Shown here one piece after another: positions 18,107 through 27,529 of a stretch of DNA of 64,000 nt. The DNA comes from Serratia odorifera. Its GTDB lineage: Bacteria; Pseudomonadota; Gammaproteobacteria; Enterobacterales; Enterobacteriaceae. Each line of letters starts with the position of its first letter. Position 1 is the first letter of the stretch. Made by a program: the position numbers and the translations under genes. The stretch is from the NCBI RefSeq assembly GCF_900635445.1, contig NZ_LR134117.1:992001-1056000 (forward strand). Direction: 5' to 3'. The notes beneath the pieces were generated by a model, which did not search any database, had not been told where the DNA came from, and saw only the letters and a program-made list of their open reading frames with translations.

Positions 18107-19444
18107 TTAACCCGCAGATTTTACCGCTTCGGCGATGCGGTTGGCCAGTTCGGTCACCTGTTGTTCATCTTCGCCTTCCACCATCACGCGGATCAGCGGC
18201 TCGGTACCGGATTTACGCAGCAGCACGCGGCCGCGCCCCGCCAGTTCAGCTTCCACCGCTTCGGTCACTTGTCGTACCGATTCCGACTCGAGCGGGTTGT
18301 GCTCGCCGGTGAAACGGACGTTAACCAGGATCTGCGGCAGTAATTTCATGCCGCTGCACAAATCGTGCAGGCTCATGTTGTTGCGCACAATGGCGGTCAA
18401 TACCTGCAGACCGGCCACGATACCGTCACCGGTGGTGGTCTTGTCCAGCAGAATCACGTGACCGGAGTTTTCCGCCCCGATGCGCCAGCCCAGCTCTTGC
18501 AGTTTTTCCAGCACGTAGCGGTCGCCCACCTTGGCGCGCGCAAACGGAATGCCCAACTGCTTGAGCGCCAGTTCCAGCCCCATGTTACTCATCAGCGTGC
18601 CGACGGCACCGCCGCGCAACTGGCCCTGACGCAGCCCTTCGCGGGCAATGATATACAGGATCTGGTCGCCATCGACCTTATTGCCCAGGTGATCAACCAT
18701 CATCACCCGGTCGCCGTCGCCGTCAAATGCCAGTCCGACGTGCGCCTTTTCGGCCAGCACCCGCTCTTGCAGTTGACGAACGTCGGTTGCACCGCACTGT
18801 TCGTTGATGTTCATGCCGTCCGGCTCACAGCCGATGGCAATCACGTTAGCGCCCAGCTCACGCAGTACGCTCGGCGCGATGTGATAGGTGGCGCCGTTGG
18901 CGCAGTCCACGACGATCTTCAGCCCCTTCAGGCTCAGCTCGCTTGGGAAGGTGCCTTTACAGAATTCAATGTAGCGACCGGCAGCATCAATAATGCGGCT
19001 GGCCTTGCCGAGCTCCGCAGACTCGACGCAGGTCAGCGGTTTTTCCATTTCAGCTTCGATGGCTTCCTCAACGTGATCCGGCAACTTGGCACCATCGATC
19101 GAGAAGAATTTGATGCCATTGTCATAATACGGGTTGTGCGACGCGGAAATGACGATACCGGCTTCGGCACGGAAGGTACGGGTCAGATAGGCAATCGCCG
19201 GGGTTGGCATCGGGCCGGTAAACGACGCGGACAGCCCTGCCGCCGCCAGGCCGGCCTCCAGCGCCGATTCCAGCATATAGCCGGAAATACGGGTATCTTT
19301 GCCGATGATGATTTTGCGTGAGCCATGGCGTGCCAGCACTTTCCCTGCAGCCCAGCCGAGCTTAAGGACGAAATCCGGCGTGATCGGACTGTCACCGACC
19401 TTGCCACGGATGCCATCGGTACCAAAATATTTACGCTCGCTCAT
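18107..19444 (-). CDS. glmM: Phosphoglucosamine mutase GlmM
   Basis: Converts glucosamine-6-phosphate to glucosamine-1-phosphate for UDP-GlcNAc and peptidoglycan synthesis. It has 445 residues, as in E. coli. Visible are the phosphoserine loop ISASHNPYYDNG (Ser102), the metal loop DGDGDRVM and the phosphate-binding RKSGTEPLIRVM. The start MSERKYFGTDGIRG at 19444 is preferred over a 24-codon upstream extension. It is 4 bp downstream of folP, so the two are co-transcribed. Confidence 0.97.
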   Translation of the reverse strand: MSERKYFGTDGIRGKVGDSPITPDFVLKLGWAAGKVLARHGSRKIIIGKDTRISGYMLESALEAGLAAAGLSASFTGPMPTPAIAYLTRTFRAEAGIVISASHNPYYDNGIKFFSIDGAKLPDHVEEAIEAEMEKPLTCVESAELGKASRIIDAAGRYIEFCKGTFPSELSLKGLKIVVDCANGATYHIAPSVLRELGANVIAIGCEPDGMNINEQCGATDVRQLQERVLAEKAHVGLAFDGDGDRVMMVDHLGNKVDGDQILYIIAREGLRQGQLRGGAVGTLMSNMGLELALKQLGIPFARAKVGDRYVLEKLQELGWRIGAENSGHVILLDKTTTGDGIVAGLQVLTAIVRNNMSLHDLCSGMKLLPQILVNVRFTGEHNPLESESVRQVTEAVEAELAGRGRVLLRKSGTEPLIRVMVEGEDEQQVTELANRIAEAVKSAG

Positions 19445-19448
19445 GTCT

Positions 19449-20285
19449 CTACTGTCCCTTAGCTGAAAGTGTTGCCTCGACGACGCGCATCGCCTCGACG
19501 GTTTCTTTAACGTCATGTACCCGGATGATCTGTGCGCCTTGCATCGCCGCGATCACCGCGCAGGCCACGCTGCCGGTAACCCGCTGTTCTGGCGGCACGT
19601 TCAACAATTGCCCAATCATCGATTTACGCGACATGCCCACCAACAGCGGTAGGCCGAACTGGTGAAATTCGGACAACCGTGCCAATAGCTGGTAATTATG
19701 CGCCAGATTCTTACCGAAACCGAAGCCCGGGTCGAGCAACAATTTCTGTTTTGCTATGCCCGCCGCAGTACAACGCGCGATATGCTGCTGGAAAAAGGCC
19801 ATCACGTCGCCCATCAGGTCATCATAGTGCGGCGCCTGCTGCATGTTGCGCGGCTCGCCCTGCATGTGCATCAGACATACCGGCAGGCCACTGTCGATCG
19901 CTGCCGTCAGCGCTCCCGGTTCCTGCAAGGAACGCACATCGTTGATCAGATGCGCACCGGCGTTGGCGGATTCACGAATCACCCCCGGTTTGGAGGTGTC
20001 CACCGAAATAAACACCTCAAAGCGCCGGGCAATCGCCTCAACCACTGGCACCACGCGCGCCATCTCTTCGTCCTCGCTGACCTCTGCCGCGCCTGGTCGG
20101 GTCGATTCACCGCCCACGTCAATCATCGTCGCGCCGGCAGATATCAATCCATGGGCATGCAACAAGGCATCATTCAACGTGTTGTGTTTGCCGCCATCGG
20201 AGAAGGAATCCGGGGTAACGTTGAGAATGCCCATCACCCGCGGATGGGAGAGGTCGAGCGTCATGTCGCGCACGGTTAACTGCAT
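19449..20285 (-). CDS. folP: Dihydropteroate synthase
   Basis: A 278-residue TIM-barrel enzyme of folate synthesis and the sulfonamide target. It condenses p-aminobenzoate with hydroxymethyl-dihydropterin diphosphate. Signatures seen: GILNVTPDSFSDGG, GATMIDVGGESTRPGA, LLLDPGFGFGKN and GMSRKSMI. It lies between ftsH and glmM. A terminator at 20331-20355 separates it from ftsH, but its own promoter was not pinned down. Confidence 0.96.
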   Translation of the reverse strand: MQLTVRDMTLDLSHPRVMGILNVTPDSFSDGGKHNTLNDALLHAHGLISAGATMIDVGGESTRPGAAEVSEDEEMARVVPVVEAIARRFEVFISVDTSKPGVIRESANAGAHLINDVRSLQEPGALTAAIDSGLPVCLMHMQGEPRNMQQAPHYDDLMGDVMAFFQQHIARCTAAGIAKQKLLLDPGFGFGKNLAHNYQLLARLSEFHQFGLPLLVGMSRKSMIGQLLNVPPEQRVTGSVACAVIAAMQGAQIIRVHDVKETVEAMRVVEATLSAKGQ

Positions 20286-20330
20286 CGTTGTTCTACCTTA
20301 CTGTTGCTGTTCCACTGCCTGTGGGCAATA

Positions 20331-20355
20331 AAAAACCCCGGCATGCCGGGGGTTT
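20331..20355 (-). terminator. Terminator between ftsH and folP
   Basis: Stem CCCCGGC / GCCGGGG around a central AT, with AAAAAA on its plus-strand left side (TTTTTT on the minus strand). It lies 22 bp past the ftsH stop. Confidence 0.85.
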
Positions 20356-20376
20356 GATGTTATTACACAGTCGATG

Positions 20377-22308
20377 TTACTTGTCGAGCTGTTCAGACAT
20401 GGTATTGCCTGGATTTGGCGTGCGAGGATCATCAACCGGCGTCGGGGCTTTTGGTGTGCCGCCGTTGTCGGAGTTGTTGCCTTTGCTCGCATCGTCCCAA
20501 CCCGCTGGCGGACGCACGTCCTTACGGTTCATCAGGTCGTCAATCTGCGGCGCGTCGATGGTTTCGTACTTCATCAGGGCATCCTTCATTGAGTGCAGGA
20601 TGTCCATGTTTTCCATCAACAGCGAACGCGCGCGGGTGTAGTTGCGTTCGATCAGGGATTTGACTTCCTGGTCGATGATACGCGCGGTTTCATCAGACAT
20701 GTGCTTCGCCTTGGCCACGGAACGACCCAGGAACACTTCGCCCTCTTCTTCGGCATACAGCAGTGGCCCCAGCTTCTCGGAGAAGCCCCATTGGGTCACC
20801 ATGTTGCGCGCGATGGAGGTCGCGACCTTGATGTCGTTCGAGGCACCGGTAGACACTTTTTCCGGCCCGTAGATGATTTCTTCCGCCAGACGACCACCGT
20901 ACAGGGTAGAAATCTGGCTTTCCAGCTTCTGACGGCTGGCGCTGATCGCGTCCCCTTCCGGCAGGAAGAAGGTCACACCCAGCGCGCGACCACGTGGAAT
21001 AATCGTCACCTTGTGCACCGGATCGTGTTCCGGAACCAGGCGGCCGATAATCGCGTGCCCCGCTTCGTGATAGGCGGTCGACTCTTTCTGCGCTTCGGTC
21101 ATTACCATCGAGCGACGTTCCGCGCCCATCATGATTTTGTCTTTGGCTTTTTCGAACTCGACCATCGACACCACGCGTTTGTTGCCACGGGCAGCGAACA
21201 GCGCAGCTTCGTTGACCAGGTTGGCCAGATCGGCACCGGAGAAACCCGGGGTACCGCGAGCGATAACCGACGCGTCGATATCTGCCGCCAATGGCACGCG
21301 ACGCATGTGCACCTTCAGGATCTGCTCACGGCCACGCACGTCCGGCAAGCCGACTACCACCTGACGGTCGAAACGGCCTGGACGCAGCAACGCCGGGTCA
21401 AGCACGTCAGGACGGTTGGTTGCCGCGATGACGATGATGCCTTCGTTGCCTTCAAAACCGTCCATCTCAACCAGCATCTGGTTCAGCGTCTGCTCACGTT
21501 CATCGTGACCGCCACCCAGACCGGCGCCACGCTGGCGACCGACGGCGTCGATTTCATCGATGAAGATGATGCAAGGCGCGGCTTTCTTCGCCTGTTCAAA
21601 CATGTCGCGAACGCGGGATGCACCCACACCGACAAACATTTCCACGAAGTCGGAACCGGAAATGGTGAAGAACGGTACTTTCGCCTCGCCGGCGATGGCT
21701 TTCGCCAGCAACGTCTTACCGGTACCCGGAGGGCCAACCATCAGCACGCCTTTCGGGATCTTGCCGCCCAGTTTCTGGAATCGGCTCGGTTCGCGCAGGT
21801 AGTCAACCAGTTCGCTCACTTCTTCTTTTGCTTCGTCGCAGCCGGCAACGTCGGCAAAGGTGGTCTTGATCTGATCTTCAGTCAGCATACGGGCCTTGCT
21901 CTTGCCGAAGGACATCGCGCCCTTGCCGCCGCCGCCCTGCATCTGCCGCATAAAGAATATCCAGACCCCAATCAGCAACAGCATCGGGAACCACGAAATG
22001 AAGATAGAAGCCAGCAAACTCGGTTCTTCCGGCGGTTCACCGACAACTTTCACATTCTTCGTCAGTAACGTATCCAACAGCTTGGGATCGTTGACGGGGA
22101 TATAAGTCGTGTATCGGTTACTATCTTTCTTGGTAACGTTGATCTCACGTCCGTTGATTCGCGCTTCGCGAACCTGATCTTGGGTCAGTTCGGACATGAA
22201 GGTAGAGTAATCCACCCTACGGCCATTCGACTCGCTGGGCCCAAAGCTCTGGAATACAGACATCAACACTACCGCGATGACTAACCAGAGAATTAGGTTT
22301 TTCGCCAT
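20377..22308 (-). CDS. ftsH: ATP-dependent zinc metalloprotease FtsH
   Basis: Membrane-anchored AAA+ protease degrading LpxC, RpoH, SecY and other substrates. From MAKNLILW it has 643 residues. It has transmembrane helices at about 5-24 and 100-120, Walker A GPPGTGKT (192-199), Walker B FIDEIDAVG, an SRH arginine finger region RPGRFDR, and the zinc site HEAGH (414-418). An ATG three codons upstream is possible but not conserved. It is in the rlmE-ftsH order of E. coli. Confidence 0.97.
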   Translation of the reverse strand: MAKNLILWLVIAVVLMSVFQSFGPSESNGRRVDYSTFMSELTQDQVREARINGREINVTKKDSNRYTTYIPVNDPKLLDTLLTKNVKVVGEPPEEPSLLASIFISWFPMLLLIGVWIFFMRQMQGGGGKGAMSFGKSKARMLTEDQIKTTFADVAGCDEAKEEVSELVDYLREPSRFQKLGGKIPKGVLMVGPPGTGKTLLAKAIAGEAKVPFFTISGSDFVEMFVGVGASRVRDMFEQAKKAAPCIIFIDEIDAVGRQRGAGLGGGHDEREQTLNQMLVEMDGFEGNEGIIVIAATNRPDVLDPALLRPGRFDRQVVVGLPDVRGREQILKVHMRRVPLAADIDASVIARGTPGFSGADLANLVNEAALFAARGNKRVVSMVEFEKAKDKIMMGAERRSMVMTEAQKESTAYHEAGHAIIGRLVPEHDPVHKVTIIPRGRALGVTFFLPEGDAISASRQKLESQISTLYGGRLAEEIIYGPEKVSTGASNDIKVATSIARNMVTQWGFSEKLGPLLYAEEEGEVFLGRSVAKAKHMSDETARIIDQEVKSLIERNYTRARSLLMENMDILHSMKDALMKYETIDAPQIDDLMNRKDVRPPAGWDDASKGNNSDNGGTPKAPTPVDDPRTPNPGNTMSEQLDK

Positions 22309-22364
22309 GTCACTCAAGGGATTAACCTCATATTACAACTGTGTTAACAAACAGCGTTAGGGTA

Positions 22365-22994
22365 CTACAGTTTGCGCCCTGTCGCTACAATGTACACTTC
22401 GCGCGAACGGGCGCGGGAAGCGTCTGGCTTACGAATCTTAACCTTCGTAAACAGGGAGCGAATTTCCCGTAGGTACTCGTCAAAGCCATCTCCCTGGAAC
22501 ACCTTCACCAGGAAACTTCCGCCTGGTGCGAGGACATCACGACACATTTCCAGTGCTAATTCCACCAGATACATCGATCTTGGAATATCGACCGCCGGGG
22601 TGCCACTCATATTCGGGGCCATGTCAGACATGACCACCTGAACCTTGCTTTCACCTACACGATCCAACAGCGCCTTTAATACCAGTTCATCACGAAAGTC
22701 GCCCTGGAGGAAATCGACGCCAACGATAGGATCCATTGGTAAAATATCACAGGCGATGATCCGCCCGGTACCGCCGATCTGGGTAACGACATACTGCGAC
22801 CAGCCACCTGGCGCCGCCCCCAAATCCACTACCGTCATACCCGGTTTAAACAGTTTGTCGCTTTGCTGTATTTCATCAAGTTTAAACCAGGCACGAGAGC
22901 GCAGCCCTTTTTTCTGCGCCTGTTGTACATATTTATCGCTAAAGTGTTCTTGAAGCCAGCGACTGGAACTCGCCGAACGCTTTTTATTTGCCAT
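22365..22994 (-). CDS. rlmE: 23S rRNA (uridine2552-2'-O)-methyltransferase RlmE
   Basis: A 209-residue heat-shock methyltransferase modifying U2552 in the ribosomal A-loop, needed for late 50S assembly. It shows the SAM-binding motif VVDLGAAPGGWSQY and MSDMAPNMSG, with a catalytic K-D-K-E arrangement by family. The start at MANKKRSAS (22994) gives exactly the E. coli length; an ATG four codons earlier is less likely. It is upstream of ftsH and divergent from yhbY. Confidence 0.96.
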   Translation of the reverse strand: MANKKRSASSSRWLQEHFSDKYVQQAQKKGLRSRAWFKLDEIQQSDKLFKPGMTVVDLGAAPGGWSQYVVTQIGGTGRIIACDILPMDPIVGVDFLQGDFRDELVLKALLDRVGESKVQVVMSDMAPNMSGTPAVDIPRSMYLVELALEMCRDVLAPGGSFLVKVFQGDGFDEYLREIRSLFTKVKIRKPDASRARSREVYIVATGRKL

Positions 22995-23137
22995 CTCGTT
23001 TTCCAACTATCCTAAAAAGAGTCTTATGTCAGGTTCGCTGCTCACGTAGACTCTCATCGGTGAAGACCGATTTGGTGATACACATGAGATGGCGGTAGAA
23101 TGTACCGTTTTCAATCCCAACTTAAGCAAAAAAGACA

Positions 23138-23431
23138 ATGAATCTGAATAATAAACAAAAACAGCACCTGAAAGGCCTGGCGCATCCGTTAAAACCGGTT
23201 GTCATGCTGGGTAATAACGGTCTCACCGAAGGGGTGCTGGCTGAAATTGAACAGGCTCTGGAGCACCACGAGCTGATCAAAGTAAAAATCGCTGCTGAAG
23301 ATCGCGAGACCAAAACCCTGATCGCCGATGCTATCGTGCGTGAAACGGGTGCCTGCAACGTGCAGGTTATCGGTAGTACGCTTATTCTTTACCGCCCTTC
23401 CAAAGAGCGCAAGATCAGTCTACCGCGTTAA
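23138..23431 (+). CDS. yhbY: CRM-domain RNA-binding protein YhbY
   Basis: A 97-residue protein consisting of a single CRM domain, with the signature GNNGLTEGVLAEIEQALEHHELIKVKI. Family members bind pre-50S ribosomes and assist assembly. It is divergently transcribed from rlmE, another 50S factor, and convergent with greA. Length and sequence match E. coli YhbY. Confidence 0.95.
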   Translation: MNLNNKQKQHLKGLAHPLKPVVMLGNNGLTEGVLAEIEQALEHHELIKVKIAAEDRETKTLIADAIVRETGACNVQVIGSTLILYRPSKERKISLPR

Positions 23432-23475
23432 TTGACGCCAGTTTAACGAAAAGGTGCCATGCACCTGCGTCAGAT

Positions 23476-23499
23476 AAAAGGCCGCCATGCGGCCTTTTT
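23476..23499. terminator. Bidirectional terminator between yhbY and greA
   Basis: Stem AAAAGGCCGC / GCGGCCTTTTT with a CAT loop between the two convergent stops; it has A- and T-runs on both sides. Confidence 0.9.
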
Positions 23500-23545
23500 C
23501 TTTTCTTTACAAAACCCTGCCGAACTTCTGACCAGCCTTGGTCAA

Positions 23546-24022
23546 TCAGAGGTATTCCACCTTCAGGATTTCGTAGTCCACGTCGCCGCCGGGGGTTTTG
23601 ATCACCACCACGTCGTCCTGTTCTTTACCGATTAAACCACGCGCCATCGGCGAATTGACCGAAATCAGATTTTTCTTGAAATCGGCTTCATCGTCGCCAA
23701 CGATGCGGTAGGTCACTTCGTCTTCGCTATCCAGATTCATCACCGTAACGGTGGAGCCAAAAATCACGCGGCCGGTATTGGGCATTTTGGTGATATCAAT
23801 CACCTGGGCGTTGGACAGTTTGGCTTCGATTTCCTGGATACGACCTTCACAGAAACCCTGCTGCTCACGCGCCGCATGATATTCGGCATTTTCTTTCAAA
23901 TCGCCGTGTTCGCGCGCTTCCGCAATGTCAGCAATGATTTTCGGGCGGCGCACGCTCTTCAAATATTCAAGTTCTTCGCGCAGTTTTTCAGCGCCAAACA
24001 AGGTCATCGGAATCTGTTTCAT
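23546..24022 (-). CDS. greA: Transcription elongation factor GreA
   Basis: A 158-residue factor that rescues backtracked RNA polymerase by stimulating transcript cleavage. The N-terminal coiled coil carries the acidic tip (REHGDLKENAEYHAAREQQ), and the C-terminal FKBP-like domain ends EILKVEYL. Its leader holds a hairpin resembling the E. coli greA leader terminator that yields the GraL RNA (see 24123-24161). Confidence 0.97.
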   Translation of the reverse strand: MKQIPMTLFGAEKLREELEYLKSVRRPKIIADIAEAREHGDLKENAEYHAAREQQGFCEGRIQEIEAKLSNAQVIDITKMPNTGRVIFGSTVTVMNLDSEDEVTYRIVGDDEADFKKNLISVNSPMARGLIGKEQDDVVVIKTPGGDVDYEILKVEYL

Positions 24023-24122
24023 AATTTCACTACCTCTAAATCTTTCCTGTTCAAATAACCGTCATCCTGACGTATTCGTATGAAAACACGGATGGCTACC
24101 GCCAGCCGCCTCCAGGCGATAA

Positions 24123-24161
24123 ACAAAAGAAGCCTGACTCGGAACTGTTGCCCAAGTCAGG
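24123..24161 (-). ncRNA. Putative greA-leader attenuator (GraL-like)
   Basis: Minus-strand stem CCTGACTTGGG / CCGAGTCAGG, then CTTCTTTTGTTT, located about 100 bp upstream of the greA start and inside its presumed leader. In E. coli a leader terminator of greA generates the small RNA GraL. Only the hairpin and T-rich tail are visible here; the RNA itself is inferred. Confidence 0.45.
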
Positions 24162-24278
24162 ATCGATTTTGCATTTTGATACGCATTTTAGCGTAGAGTT
24201 CCTTGAGGGTCATCGTTTACTTTTTCCCTGAATGCGCCGTAGTATGGCGGCACGTTACCCAGCAGCTATTCCGAGATT

Positions 24279-25712
24279 ATGCGTTTTTCACGAATTGTCA
24301 GTGCATTGGCTTGCGCATTTGTTCTAAATGTAAATGCGGCCCCGGTTGAAGATTACACACAATATTTGCCTGATGGGGCCAACCTTGCCCTGGTAGTTCA
24401 GAAGATCGGCGCACCGGCGCCGGTCATCGATTATCACTCTCAGCAAATGGCCCTGCCCGCCAGTACCCAGAAGGTGCTGACCGCGCTGGCAGCCCTGTTG
24501 CAGCTCGGCCCGGACTATCGCTTCAGCACCACGCTGGAAAGCCAGGGCAACATCAACGACGGCGTGTTACAGGGCAACCTGATTGCGCGCTTCGGCGGCG
24601 ATCCGACCTTTAAACGCCAAAGCCTGCGCAACATGGTCGCGGTGCTGAAAAAACAGGGCGTGCGGCAAATCACCGGCGACGTACTGGTTGATACCTCGGT
24701 GTTCGCCAGCCATGACAAGGCTCCGGGCTGGCCGTGGAACGATTTGACGCAGTGTTTCAGCGCCCCGCCGTCGGCGGCCATCGTTGATCGCAACTGCTTC
24801 TCGGTATCATTGTACAGCGCACCGAAACCCGGCGACATGGCGTTTATCCGCGTTGCATCCTATTATCCGGTGAACATGTTCAGCCAGGTGCGTACCCTGG
24901 CCAAAGGCTCGTCAGACGCGCAATACTGCGAGCTGGACGTGGTGCCGGGCGAGCTGAACCGCTTTACCCTGACCGGCTGTCTGACGCAGCGCAGCGACCC
25001 TTTGCCGCTGGCCTTCGCCATTCAGGACGGCGCCAGCTATGCCGGCGCGATTTTAAAAGACGAACTGACGCAGGCCGGTATCCAGATTGACGGTCATCTG
25101 AAGCGCCAGACACAGCCAGGCATCAGTGGAACGGTGATCGCGCAGACCCAGTCAGCGCCGTTGCACGATCTGCTGAAGATTATGCTGAAAAAGTCCGACA
25201 ACATGATTGCCGACACTGTATTTCGTACCATCGGCCATGAACGCTTCGGCGTACCGGGTACCTGGCGGGCAGGCGCCGACGCCGTGCGTCAGGTTCTGCG
25301 CCAGAAAGCGGGAGTAGATCTTGGCAACAGCATCGTAGTGGACGGCTCTGGCCTGTCGCGCCACAATCTGCTGGCGCCGGCCACCATGATGCAGGCATTG
25401 CAATACATCGCGCAGCACGACAGCGAGCTGAACTTTATTTCGATGTTACCGCTGTCCGGTTACGATGGCACCTTGCGTTATCGCGGCGGTCTGCACGAAG
25501 CCGGCGTCGACGGCAAGGTATCAGCGAAAACCGGGGCGCTGCAAGGCGTGTACAACCTGGCCGGTTTTATCACCACCGCCAGCGGTCAGCGTCTGGCCTT
25601 CGTACAGTATCTGTCGGGCTATGCGGTGCCACCAGAAGACCAGCGACAACGTCGTATCCCGCTGGTGCGTTTTGAAAGCCGGCTGTACAAGGATATTTAC
25701 CAAAATAACTGA
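24279..25712 (+). CDS. dacB: D-alanyl-D-alanine carboxypeptidase/endopeptidase PBP4
   Basis: A 477-residue periplasmic serine peptidase of class C low-molecular-mass PBPs. The signal peptide is about 1-20, cleaved near VNA-AP. The SxxK active site is STQK (Ser62), with SDN in KKSDNMIAD and KTG in SAKTGAL. It cleaves terminal D-Ala and cross-links during peptidoglycan remodelling. Length equals the E. coli protein. It is 24 bp upstream of basR on the same strand, suggesting possible read-through into the two-component genes. Confidence 0.96.
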   Translation: MRFSRIVSALACAFVLNVNAAPVEDYTQYLPDGANLALVVQKIGAPAPVIDYHSQQMALPASTQKVLTALAALLQLGPDYRFSTTLESQGNINDGVLQGNLIARFGGDPTFKRQSLRNMVAVLKKQGVRQITGDVLVDTSVFASHDKAPGWPWNDLTQCFSAPPSAAIVDRNCFSVSLYSAPKPGDMAFIRVASYYPVNMFSQVRTLAKGSSDAQYCELDVVPGELNRFTLTGCLTQRSDPLPLAFAIQDGASYAGAILKDELTQAGIQIDGHLKRQTQPGISGTVIAQTQSAPLHDLLKIMLKKSDNMIADTVFRTIGHERFGVPGTWRAGADAVRQVLRQKAGVDLGNSIVVDGSGLSRHNLLAPATMMQALQYIAQHDSELNFISMLPLSGYDGTLRYRGGLHEAGVDGKVSAKTGALQGVYNLAGFITTASGQRLAFVQYLSGYAVPPEDQRQRRIPLVRFESRLYKDIYQNN

Positions 25713-25736
25713 GTAGCACAATAACCGAGGCCCAGG

Positions 25737-26399
25737 GTGAAGTTACTGATCGTTGAGGATGATGAACTGCTGCTACAGGGTCTGGCCATGGCGTTGGCCA
25801 GCGAAGGCTATGCCTGCGACAGCGCCCTGAACGCCGCCGAGGCCAATGCGTTGATCGTCAGCAGTCAGTACAGCATGGTGATCCTCGATTTGGGCCTGCC
25901 GGATTTGGACGGCGCCAGTCTGCTGCGCCAGTGGCGCCGTCAGCATATCGATCTGCCGGTGCTGATCCTCACCGCCCGCGACGCGCTGGAAGACCGCGTC
26001 GACGGCCTGGACGCCGGCGCCGACGACTATCTGGTCAAACCGTTCGCATTGGTCGAACTGAAGGCGCGGGTACGCGCCTTGATTCGCCGCTATCAGGGCC
26101 ACAGCGACAACCTGTTGCAACTCGATGACCTGACGCTAAACCTGTCCAGCCAGCAGGTGTATGTACAGCAACAGCCGGTGGACGTCACTCCCAAGGAATT
26201 TGCCATTCTGTCGCGCCTGATGATGCGCGCCGGGCAAACGGTCAATCGCGAGCTGTTGCAGCAGGATTTGTACACCTGGAACGACGACCTCGGCTCCAAC
26301 ACCCTCGAAGTACACGTCCACAATCTTCGCCGCAAGCTGGGTAAGGATCGTATCCGCACCGTGCGCGGCATTGGCTACCGTCTGGAATCCCTACCATGA
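25737..26399 (+). CDS. basR: Response regulator BasR (PmrA)
   Basis: A 220-residue OmpR-type response regulator. The receiver domain has the acidic pair (VEDDE), phospho-acceptor Asp51 and a conserved Lys in DDYLVKPF. The winged-helix output domain ends with HNLRRKLGKDRIRTVRGIGYRL. Known role: activating lipid A modification genes (arn, eptA) and polymyxin resistance. The start is GTG at 25737. It overlaps basS by 4 bp (ATGA). Assignment as BasR rather than QseB rests on the adjacent sensor's ExxE motifs. Confidence 0.88.
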   Translation: MKLLIVEDDELLLQGLAMALASEGYACDSALNAAEANALIVSSQYSMVILDLGLPDLDGASLLRQWRRQHIDLPVLILTARDALEDRVDGLDAGADDYLVKPFALVELKARVRALIRRYQGHSDNLLQLDDLTLNLSSQQVYVQQQPVDVTPKEFAILSRLMMRAGQTVNRELLQQDLYTWNDDLGSNTLEVHVHNLRRKLGKDRIRTVRGIGYRLESLP

Positions 26400-27460
26400 T
26401 CAGCATGCGCCGTCGTCTGCTGCTGATGCTGGCGTTGATCCTGTTGGTCACCCAGTTGATCAGCGCTTTATGGCTATGGCATGAAAGCCGTGAGCAAATC
26501 GGTTTCCTGGTCGATGAAACGCTGACCGCCAAGGTTCGTACCGAGCGGGTCGACAACGAAATCGCCGAAGCCATCGCTTCGCTACTGGCACCGTCGCTGA
26601 TCATGATGATGGTGACGCTGTTGGCGTCGTTCTGGGCCATCAGCTGGATTATCCGGCCGCTCAACCAATTGCAAACGCGTCTGGAGCAGCGTTCCGCCGA
26701 TAACCTGTCGCCGCTGCCCGTCAACAGCGACAGTCGCGAAATGGTCGCGGTCACTACCGCGCTCAATCAGCTCTTTTCGCGGCTGGACAATACCATCCAA
26801 CAAGAACGGCTGTTTACTGCCGATGCCGCACATGAGCTACGCACGCCGCTGGCCGGTATCCGCCTGCATCTGGAGCTGATGGAACAGCAGGGCGTCAAGG
26901 AAAGCACCTTGCTGATTGCCCGTATCGATCAACTGATGCACACGGTCGAACAGTTGCTGATGCTGTCACGTGCCGGGCAGAACTTCGCCGGCGGCCACTA
27001 TCAGCGGTTCGACTGGGTGGATAACGTTATCCAGCCATTGCAGGAAGAATTGACCGAGTTGGCGGCGCAGCGCCAGCAGCGCCTGGAGTGGCAATTGCCG
27101 CCCGTTGCGCCGACCCGTGGCGATCCGGTGCTGTTACGGCTGCTGTTGCGTAACCTGGTGGAAAACGCCCATCGCTACAGCCCGCAGAACAGTAGCATTC
27201 AGGTACGGCTGACGCCGCAGGCTGAGGGGCATCTGTTGCAGGTGATCGACGCAGGGCCGGGGATCAAGGAAACCATGATCGGGGAAATCACCCAGGCGTT
27301 TCGCCGTATGGATCAGCGCTACGGCGGCAGCGGCCTGGGCTTGAACATCGTCATCCGCATCGTACAGCTGCACCAGGGGCGTTTGACGCTGGAAAACCGT
27401 AGCGACAGTCACGGGCTAAATGCCCAGTGCTGGCTGCCGAACGACGCGCTGAAGCCTTGA
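26396..27460 (+). CDS. basS: Sensor histidine kinase BasS (PmrB)
   Basis: A 354-residue inner-membrane sensor kinase. Two transmembrane helices (about 8-28 and 63-85) enclose a short periplasmic loop with two ExxE motifs (Glu30/Glu33 and Glu55/Glu58), the ferric-iron-binding signature of Salmonella PmrB. HAMP follows, then the phospho-acceptor His146 in DAAHELRTPLAG, the N box NLVENAHRYSP and the G box GGSGLGLNIV. It is partner to BasR. Its stop is followed by a shared terminator with obgE. Confidence 0.9.
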   Translation: MISMRRRLLLMLALILLVTQLISALWLWHESREQIGFLVDETLTAKVRTERVDNEIAEAIASLLAPSLIMMMVTLLASFWAISWIIRPLNQLQTRLEQRSADNLSPLPVNSDSREMVAVTTALNQLFSRLDNTIQQERLFTADAAHELRTPLAGIRLHLELMEQQGVKESTLLIARIDQLMHTVEQLLMLSRAGQNFAGGHYQRFDWVDNVIQPLQEELTELAAQRQQRLEWQLPPVAPTRGDPVLLRLLLRNLVENAHRYSPQNSSIQVRLTPQAEGHLLQVIDAGPGIKETMIGEITQAFRRMDQRYGGSGLGLNIVIRIVQLHQGRLTLENRSDSHGLNAQCWLPNDALKP

Positions 27461-27482
27461 TAACCCCGCCGACGCGCAAAAG

Positions 27483-27511
27483 AAAGGGCCCTGCATCACG
27501 CAGGGCCCTTT
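27483..27511. terminator. Bidirectional terminator between basS and obgE
   Basis: Perfect arms AAAGGGCCCTG / CAGGGCCCTTT with loop CATCACG between convergent stop codons. The A/T ends serve both strands. Confidence 0.85.
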
Positions 27512-27529
27512 AATCATGACAACCGGTAA

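Noticed and set aside
20593..22068. A 491-codon plus-strand frame opposite ftsH
   Set aside because: Antisense shadow; FtsH on the minus strand is complete and conserved.
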